64,000 bases of DNA, taken from assembly GCA_016712415.1 (NCBI GenBank), contig JADJRC010000015.1, forward strand, positions 62,001 to 126,000, given 5' to 3'. Of this stretch, positions 59,401 through 64,000 are shown one piece after another. The translations under genes and the position numbers were made by a program. Origin of the DNA: Lewinellaceae bacterium. GTDB taxonomy: Bacteria; Bacteroidota; Bacteroidia; Chitinophagales; Saprospiraceae. Position 1 is the stretch's first letter, and every line of letters starts with the position of its first letter. The notes under the pieces were generated by a model. That model saw only the letters and a list, made by a program, of their open reading frames with translations, had not been told where the DNA came from and did no database searches.

Positions 59401-60581
59401 GGGGCAACTACCAGGAGGCTAAAAAACACCTCGATGTAGCCGTTACCTGCTTCGAACTCGCCAACGACCAGGTGGGTATTGCCAAAACATACGGCAACCT
59501 GGGTACCTTCTTTTTCCGTCAGGGCAGCTACGACGCCGCCAAAAGCTGGTACGCCAAAGCCATCGAGATCAACCGTTCGGTACAACGCGACGCCGAAAAT
59601 GCCGCAATCGTAGCCAACCTGGGTCTTATTTTCATGAATCAGGGGCATTACGACGAAGGTATCCGCTGGCTGGAAGAACAACTCGATATCGCCGAACGCG
59701 CCGCCGACAAGCAGGGGCTGACGACTTTATATACCAACTTGGGCATCATTTATCTGGAAAAAGGTGCGCTGGATTCTGCGCTGCTGTGCCTGGAAAAAGG
59801 GCTTGCCCTGTCGGAAGAACTGGGCAACAAGCTCTTTATGACCATTTGCATAGGCTCCATCGGTTCGGTATGGGAGAAAAAAGGCGATTACGAAAAGGCC
59901 ATGCAAAACTTTGAGCGCGACCTCGTGCTTTGCCGTGAACTGGGCGACAAACAAGGCACAGCCATCGCCTGCGGACTGATCGGCGACCTGCTTTCCGTGA
60001 TCGGCGAATTTGACAAAGCCATCGGATACCTGGAACAAAACCTCCAGCTCTCCCGCGAACTGAATTACAAAAAGGGAATTGCAAAAGCGCTCAATACACT
60101 GGGCGATACCTGGTTCTACAAAAGCGACCACAAACGCTCCATCAATTACTACAACGAAGCCATTGAATATGCCCGCGAAATGGGTAACAAACTGGTGCTG
60201 GGCTACTCCCTGATCGAAAAAGGTCTCGTCCACGTACATGCTGGGGAACTCTCCACCGCGCGCCAACTCCTGGAAGAGGGCCGCGATATCGCGCTGGCAC
60301 TCGGCAATGCCGACCTGACCTTCGGCGCCAATATCCTTCGGGCACAGGTCATCATGGCCGAAAACAACCGCCCGGAAGCGCTGCGGCAGCTGCAACAGCT
60401 CCTGGCACTGGCCCGCACCGAGCGCGAAGAAGCCGCCGTGCATTTTGAACTGCGAAAGGTGGCCGACCATCCGACGACGCATCACCTGCGGGCACTCACC
60501 CTGTACCGCAGTATGTTTGCCCGTACCCCGCAGTATATTTACAAGGTGCGGGTGGAGGAACTGGAGCGGGAGGCGGGGTGA
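56394..60581 (+). CDS. Two-domain class III cyclase with AAA-type ATPase and TPR array
   Basis: Up to 1395 residues. Cyclase domain 1 (about 60-215) has both metal aspartates: FVDLSGFTRLTEKLM (D67) and FAGDSFTAIFP (D117). Cyclase domain 2 (about 285-455) has FLSFTGVDTHEAL, where the first metal Asp is replaced, and FGDKGGVMFCIFG. This is the pseudo-heterodimer layout of mammalian soluble adenylyl cyclase. Then an AAA_16-type ATPase (Walker A GEAGIGKS near 498-505, ELEDAHWYD as Walker B-like) and, from about residue 930, a TPR array (QLRKGAVHELVGQWEEAEQD, ANLGLIFMNQGHYDEG). Cytoplasmic. The start is unsure: the longest frame begins at a TTG inside the HNH remnant, with no ATG until residue 64; a TTG near 56457 is plausible. 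Likely a signal-integrating cAMP or cGMP maker. Confidence 0.9.
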   Translation: MQKRESIPEVKHAPTKSTPPILRFVVTSPLRKLAHTVLKHFLPHFIQENYRHGNLEGRLHAYTMFVDLSGFTRLTEKLMQKGPEGAEELSYALNHIFQPTVAFVYEQGGFIPYFAGDSFTAIFPNNNGGPSNRETVAIALRVAETAQSTLRRFISDQEDEDSLMSEYNIGIKIGLSEGEVEWGIVGNHRKGYYFRGAPIDGCSQAQVLANSLEVVCDDRFLRFLRPEIIESEAIGDGFFKLKLEGINLTESAPGTNSAPKLPKPDPEVMQEFLPKEVFDNPGIGEFRNVVSVFLSFTGVDTHEALDHFATVILEQSENFGGYFKEIDFGDKGGVMFCIFGAPVSFENNVDRALEYVTAVQDDLMHLENITGARYRIGITSGTAFTGVIGSKERCQYAAVGARVNLAARLMMKAEWGEVIADENVQRNRNFKFAFRGEGRFKGFEESIPTYALSGRNLSGRTSFSGNYFGRQSELKTLVNFMAPLRENRFAGVAFVFGEAGIGKSRLSYEFRRSLRETMAVSWFTCQSDQILRKPFNPFIYFLKYYFEQSPENSAERNREMFENNFLELQYELTENRHPEADAVRREIARTQSVLAALVGIQYNGSLWEQLDARGRYQNALSAMANLFVAESLLQPAVIELEDAHWYDEMSREFLMQFIRRAQGYPLLFLVTSRYEDDGSRSFIFRPNLLEELKIPNVEVDLNFLLPDDLKSFAEVRLGGSLHPDLLELIQRMTQGNPFYVEQMADYFREANLLKNTDGVLQLQQKDDIQMSDSVKQIMMARIDRLSGLVKETVKAAAVIGREFELPVLSAVMARQEEFVSKNGDLDLVLKEQIQTAEKWQIWHAMNELRYIFRHSLLREAAYDMQLRTRLRELHHLIAEAIEQLYPGSEERYVDLAFHYEQSEDTQKTNKFLEKAARYSQRNFLNRQALKYFEKLIDNLNGRSKKNKKIIKLQLRKGAVHELVGQWEEAEQDYRSALNFAKTLNDWYLIGRSNRRLGQLLMLRGNYQEAKKHLDVAVTCFELANDQVGIAKTYGNLGTFFFRQGSYDAAKSWYAKAIEINRSVQRDAENAAIVANLGLIFMNQGHYDEGIRWLEEQLDIAERAADKQGLTTLYTNLGIIYLEKGALDSALLCLEKGLALSEELGNKLFMTICIGSIGSVWEKKGDYEKAMQNFERDLVLCRELGDKQGTAIACGLIGDLLSVIGEFDKAIGYLEQNLQLSRELNYKKGIAKALNTLGDTWFYKSDHKRSINYYNEAIEYAREMGNKLVLGYSLIEKGLVHVHAGELSTARQLLEEGRDIALALGNADLTFGANILRAQVIMAENNRPEALRQLQQLLALARTEREEAAVHFELRKVADHPTTHHLRALTLYRSMFARTPQYIYKVRVEELEREAG

Positions 60582-60642
60582 AAAACTAATAATTGCGAGT
60601 TCTCCTCATTTTCTTTAGCTTTGTTCTCCAAATCAGTAACTT

Positions 60643-61631
60643 ATGAACATCAAGCATGTACATATCCAAAACTTCAAATCCATTCGGGAATTGAATCTGG
60701 ATGCCACGAGAGTGAATGTATTTATCGGAGAACCGAACACGGGAAAAACGAATGTTCTGGAGGCGTTGAGCTTGTTGTCGGAAAACCTTTTTCAAAATGA
60801 GAATTTCCCGAAATTGATTCGATTCCGGAATTTGGGCGACCTGTTTTTTGATAATGATGTAACCAAGTCAATAAAAATTGACGTAAACGATTTCGCTTTT
60901 GAGATTAAAATATCTTCCGATGCATCTCATGTCAGTGGGTTGGAAGGACTCTATAAAACGGGAGCGAGAAATGAAAGTCAAAGATTCGATATAGGTACTG
61001 ATGGTAAAACATATAACCTGAATACCAGATTGCAGGCATCGGGCATACGTCGTTATTCCTTTGAAAAGATTGACCAGTTCCAGCCTCTTGTCCTGGGCTA
61101 TCTTAATCCTCCCTTTGGCGACAACCTGCCGCAAATACTCCATACCCGACCCGACCTGCGCAAGCATGTTTCAAGCATTCTGCGGGAGCGGGGCTTCAAA
61201 TTACTGCTGAAACCCGTCGAAAGCGAAATCCACTTAGCTAAAGAAGTAAATGAGGAATTGTTCAGCTATCCTTTTCAGTCGGTTTCCGAGACCTGGAAAA
61301 GAATCATTTTTTTGCTGGCGGTTCTTGAAACCAACGAAAACCAAACCCTGCTGCTCGACGAGCCGGAGGCCAATATTTTTCCATTTTTTAATACCCAGAT
61401 TGCCGAAACCATTGGCCTCTACAACAAAAACCAGTTTTTCATTACAACCCATAATCCCTATCTCCTTCAAAGCCTGATCGAGAAAACCCCAAAGAGGAAC
61501 TCAGCGTTTTTGTGACGCGCATGGAAAACTTCGAAACCAAAGTGCATAAAATGGACGCCGAACAATTGAGCGAAACAATGGACCTTGGCGCAGGCGTCTT
61601 TTTAAACATGATCGACCTGACACCCGTATGA
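60643..61631 (+). CDS. RecF/OLD-like AAA ATPase coupled to a TOPRIM-like gene (one frameshift)
   Basis: About 329 residues with the ABC-like head of SMC/RecF/OLD proteins. Walker A is GEPNTGKTN (residues 29-37), Walker B QTLLLDEPEANIFP (about 231-244), and the H-loop is ITTHNPYLLQSL. The coiled-coil arm is missing, as in short AAA_15/21 members. The frame breaks near 61490: one more A gives PKEELSVFVTRMENFETKVH and the protein runs to MIDLTPV, whose stop overlaps the next ATG (ATGA). Known: such ATPases team with TOPRIM nucleases in OLD and PARIS systems. Inference: the two genes here form one complex, perhaps for defence. Confidence 0.85.
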
Positions 61632-62110
61632 CTATGGTGTTCGTGGAAGGCCCCCCGGACCTTGCGTTGGTCAGGGCGTTAGGATTTACCCGTAAAAACT
61701 CGAAAAGACTCGGGCCAAAGGGTGAGGTTATTAAACATTTGATGAAAAAAACCGGCGCTCTGGCATTGGTCGACGAAGACCCGGGTGAAACTTCTTCACG
61801 CCGCCTCCAAAGCATGAGAAAGGAGGAGTTGGAACACAACCTGTTGTGTTATACGGACGCAAAAAGCGGAAATAAAATTATCGCGCTTCGCCCGCGGCTG
61901 GAAGACTGGATCATTGGAATATGCAAGGTCGCCGGCGTTTCTCTTGAAAAAGGCTTTTCCTTGCCTGAATCTCCCAAAGAATTGCACAGGATTCTGCCGC
62001 AGCAACTTCCCGGATTTGAGCGCCTGCTCAAGCGATTGCTGACTGAGAGGAACCCTTCACTTCTGTATCTTCAAGATTTGCTGATTGGGTCTGCCGGCTC
62101 CGGGTCATAG
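61628..62110 (+). CDS. Small TOPRIM-like protein, partner of the ATPase
   Basis: 160 residues. It begins VFVEGPPDLALVRALGF, fitting the first TOPRIM motif (E7, with D11), and after a helix has ALALVDEDPGE (D49-x-D51), fitting the DxD metal site, then an amphipathic helical half with no recognised fold. TOPRIM domains are metal-dependent nucleases or primase/topoisomerase cores; in OLD-like proteins they are fused to the ATPase, here they are separate but coupled by a four-base overlap. The very short length is unusual. It could be a DUF4435/AriB-like partner, but I do not see that family's full signature. Confidence 0.65.
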   Translation: MTMVFVEGPPDLALVRALGFTRKNSKRLGPKGEVIKHLMKKTGALALVDEDPGETSSRRLQSMRKEELEHNLLCYTDAKSGNKIIALRPRLEDWIIGICKVAGVSLEKGFSLPESPKELHRILPQQLPGFERLLKRLLTERNPSLLYLQDLLIGSAGSGS

Positions 62111-63523
62111 CTGCTCCTCCTCCCCCAGTTGCGGTATCCCCACATCCTTAAACCCGTGCTCCATCAGGTAGTCGCGCCATTTTTCCTGTCGGTCGATGGT
62201 ACCGTGTACCAGCCATACCTTTTTACACGACTTGGTCTGGTTGCTCAGCATATCCAGCATTTCCTTGCGGTCGCCATGGGCTGAAAAGGAGTCCATCACC
62301 TCGATATCGGCCAGCACCTGCTTGTTGTGTCCCAGGACGTAAAGGCTTTTGGCGCCGTCGCGCAGCAGCCCGCCAGGGGTGTTCGGCGCACAGTAGCCCA
62401 CGATCAGGAAAGTGTTCCGGTGGTTTTCGATGTTGTGCAGCAGGTGGTGCCGGATGCGGCCGGCATTCATCATACCCGACGCGGAAATGATGATACAGGG
62501 CTTATTGGTGCTGTTGAGTTTTATGGAACCCTCGCTGCTCCGGATGTAATACAGATCATTGAATCCAAACGGATTTTCGTCTTCAATCATGTAACGATGT
62601 ACCTCTTCATCAAAGCATTCCGGGTGGTTTTCAAACACCTGTGTGGCATTGACGGCCAGGGGGCTGTCGACATACACGGACACCTTCGGAAGCCGTCCGG
62701 CGTGCTGGAGTTTATCGAGCATATACACGATCTCCTGCGTTCGTCCGACGGAAAAGGCCGGGATGATGAGTTTGCCTTTTTTCTCCACACAAGTGTGGTT
62801 GACAATCGCTACAAAATGCTCCACTTCATTTGGGGCCGTCTCGTGGTCGCGGTCGCCATAGGTGCTTTCACAAATCAGGTAATCCAGCTCAGGCATGGGC
62901 AGGGGATCGCCCAAAATAGGGCGGTCAGGACGGCCGATATCGCCCGTGAAACCGAAGCGGGTAATCTTCCCGTTTTCCTTTATTTCCAGCGTCACGGTTG
63001 CACTGCCCAGGATATGGCCCGCGTCGCGGTACATCACCCGAACATCCGGGTGGATGTGAAACCATTGCTCGTAGTTGTAGCTGGCAAATTGCCGCATCGC
63101 CTGGCTCACGTTCTCCATAGTGTACAGCGGCTGGCGTTCCGGCTCGTTGAAGCCCTTTTTCTTGTTGTGATATGCAGCGTCGTTTTCCTGAATCTTGGCG
63201 CTGTCGAGCAGCATAATGGCGCAGAGGTCGCGTGTCGCGTGCGTGCTGAAAATTTTACCGCCGAAACCGTCGGCAACCAGTTTGGGCACCCTGCCGGTAT
63301 GGTCGATATGGGCATGGCTGAGTACCAGACAGTCGATTTCTTTGGGGTCGAACAGCCATTTTTCATTGAATCCGGCCATTGATTTGCCATCGCCGGCCTG
63401 GCCGTCGTCGTCGCCGCCCTGATAAAGGCCGCAATCGAGCAGAATCTTAAAACCGTCGTTGAGGGTAATGAGGTGGGCCGAGCCGGTCACTTCGCGGGCG
63501 GCGCCGCAGAATTTTATCTTCAT
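62105..63523 (-). CDS. MBL-fold beta-CASP RNA nuclease
   Basis: 472 residues, intact. A metallo-beta-lactamase domain with zinc ligands in LSHAHIDHTGRVP (HxHxDH), GHILGSA and FSAHGD, and a beta-CASP insertion (about 200-370). CGAAREVTGSAHLIT at the N-terminus is typical of the bacterial CPSF-like exonuclease group. Members process or degrade RNA from the 5' side or act as endonucleases. The gene converges on the TOPRIM-like gene with 6 bases of overlap. A TACCTTTG -7 element (minus, 63556-63563) lies 33 bases before the ATG. Confidence 0.94.
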   Translation of the reverse strand: MKIKFCGAAREVTGSAHLITLNDGFKILLDCGLYQGGDDDGQAGDGKSMAGFNEKWLFDPKEIDCLVLSHAHIDHTGRVPKLVADGFGGKIFSTHATRDLCAIMLLDSAKIQENDAAYHNKKKGFNEPERQPLYTMENVSQAMRQFASYNYEQWFHIHPDVRVMYRDAGHILGSATVTLEIKENGKITRFGFTGDIGRPDRPILGDPLPMPELDYLICESTYGDRDHETAPNEVEHFVAIVNHTCVEKKGKLIIPAFSVGRTQEIVYMLDKLQHAGRLPKVSVYVDSPLAVNATQVFENHPECFDEEVHRYMIEDENPFGFNDLYYIRSSEGSIKLNSTNKPCIIISASGMMNAGRIRHHLLHNIENHRNTFLIVGYCAPNTPGGLLRDGAKSLYVLGHNKQVLADIEVMDSFSAHGDRKEMLDMLSNQTKSCKKVWLVHGTIDRQEKWRDYLMEHGFKDVGIPQLGEEEQL

Positions 63524-63555
63524 GGTGTTATTGTTAGCAGGGATTCAATTCGTTC

Positions 63556-63563
63556 CAAAGGTA
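63556..63563 (-). promoter_or_regulatory. Candidate -7 element (TACCTTTG) for the beta-CASP gene
   Basis: Exact TAnnTTTG match on the minus strand, 33 bases upstream of the ATG at 63523. Confidence 0.45.
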
Positions 63564-63654
63564 TACATTCTTTTATTTGCCGTGTATGGAGGTGTCGCCC
63601 GGACAGGCAGTTAAAACTGCAAAACTTGGCGGACAATCTCTGATCCAAAAACAC

Positions 63655-63662
63655 TATGTTTG
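63655..63662 (+). promoter_or_regulatory. Candidate -7 element (TATGTTTG) for the [2Fe-2S] gene
   Basis: Exact TAnnTTTG match 19 bases before the ATG at 63681. Confidence 0.4.
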
Positions 63663-63680
63663 CCAACAAAACATTTTTAT

Positions 63681-64000
63681 ATGGCCATTTTCACCCTCAA
63701 CATTAACGGTACACAACACAGCGTCGATGCCGAGCCCGACATGCCCCTGTTGTGGGTTTTAAGAGACCTGCTCAACCTTACCGGTACAAAATTCGGCTGC
63801 GGTGTGGCATCCTGCGGCGCCTGTACGGTGTTGGCCGACGGCCAGGCTGTTCGTTCGTGTGTCTGGCAGGTGCAAAACGCCGAAGGCGTCCGGATCACGA
63901 CCATTGAAGGGCTTTCGCCCGATGGCTCCCACCCGGTACAGAAAGCCTGGGAGTCGATTGGTGTGCCTCAGTGCGGCTATTGCCAGGCAGGCCAGATGAT
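63681..64000 (+). CDS. [2Fe-2S] subunit of a xanthine dehydrogenase-family oxidoreductase, partial
   Basis: The first 106 residues are present; the gene runs off the right edge. A plant-ferredoxin-like [2Fe-2S] domain holds CGVASCGACTV plus a later Cys (RSCVWQVQ), and a helical domain begins with the second cluster site CGYCQAGQM. This is the small subunit (IorA-type) of isoquinoline 1-oxidoreductase or aldehyde/xanthine dehydrogenase-like molybdenum hydroxylases, passing electrons from the molybdopterin subunit, which should follow downstream. ATG at 63681; the protein has no signal peptide. Confidence 0.92.
   Translation, partial: MAIFTLNINGTQHSVDAEPDMPLLWVLRDLLNLTGTKFGCGVASCGACTVLADGQAVRSCVWQVQNAEGVRITTIEGLSPDGSHPVQKAWESIGVPQCGYCQAGQM

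Noticed and set aside
56394..60581. CBASS or Pycsar-type nucleotide-signalling defence
   Set aside because: The cyclase is a class III enzyme with its own ATPase/TPR part, not a CD-NTase or a compact PycC; the TIR gene is on the other strand with a separate promoter.

Overview
The window looks like a chromosomal stretch of a Bacteroidota bacterium, most likely of the Saprospirales type. The evidence is a set of secreted proteins with the same C-terminal type IX secretion (T9SS) sorting domain, a SprB-type repeat, a Bacteroidota outer-membrane beta-barrel receptor, sphingolipid genes, and repeated TAnnTTTG promoter -7 elements. I saw no rRNA or tRNA gene, no CRISPR array, no transposase and no prophage.

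Layout. 0-3.3 kb (minus): a ceramide-type sphingolipid locus: an epimerase-like reductase, a GNAT-fold acyltransferase, and a fatty-acid hydroxylase read in frame with serine palmitoyltransferase. 3.6-6.8 kb (minus): topoisomerase IV subunit A, a glyoxalase remnant and a glyoxalase. 6.9-10.1 kb (minus): a coupled ATPase/TPR gene pair with 120-bp repeats. 10.2-12.1 kb: a truncated YoaK-like gene and fumarylacetoacetase. 12.2-20.9 kb (plus): five tandem T9SS-exported surface proteins, four glycine-rich and one leucine-rich-like. 21-23.8 kb (minus): a TonB-receptor-like barrel. 24.1-32.5 kb (plus): ahcY, a beta-propeller protein, a TrpR-like regulator, DAHP synthase-chorismate mutase, a histidine kinase, aroB and riboflavin synthase; this is an aromatic amino acid and cofactor block. 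32.6-37.7 kb: Amt, DUF4349, LOG, Obg and HAD proteins. 37.8-44.2 kb: T9SS cargo (a sugar dehydrogenase and an M23 peptidase) and membrane proteins. 44.2-54 kb: a GH3 protein, fbp, and a coupled trio of Mla-like ABC ATPase, FG-GAP lipoprotein and polytopic GT-C-like protein. 54-64 kb: an M20 peptidase, a SARM1-like TIR protein, an HNH remnant, a 1395-residue cyclase/ATPase/TPR sensor, a coupled RecF/OLD-like ATPase and TOPRIM-like pair, a beta-CASP nuclease, and the start of a molybdenum hydroxylase.

Quality warning. At least 20 genes contain single-base indels, mostly in homopolymers or repeats, and the conserved protein resumes in another frame. They are densest from about 7 to 27 kb. I treat most as probable assembly errors and give whole-gene spans across the breaks. 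A few genes instead lack an internal block (glyoxalase remnant, HNH, YoaK).

Best candidates for an undescribed system are the ATPase/TPR pair (6923-10133) and the ATPase/TOPRIM pair (60643-62110), the latter sitting near a TIR protein and an HNH remnant. The function of both is inferred, not shown.
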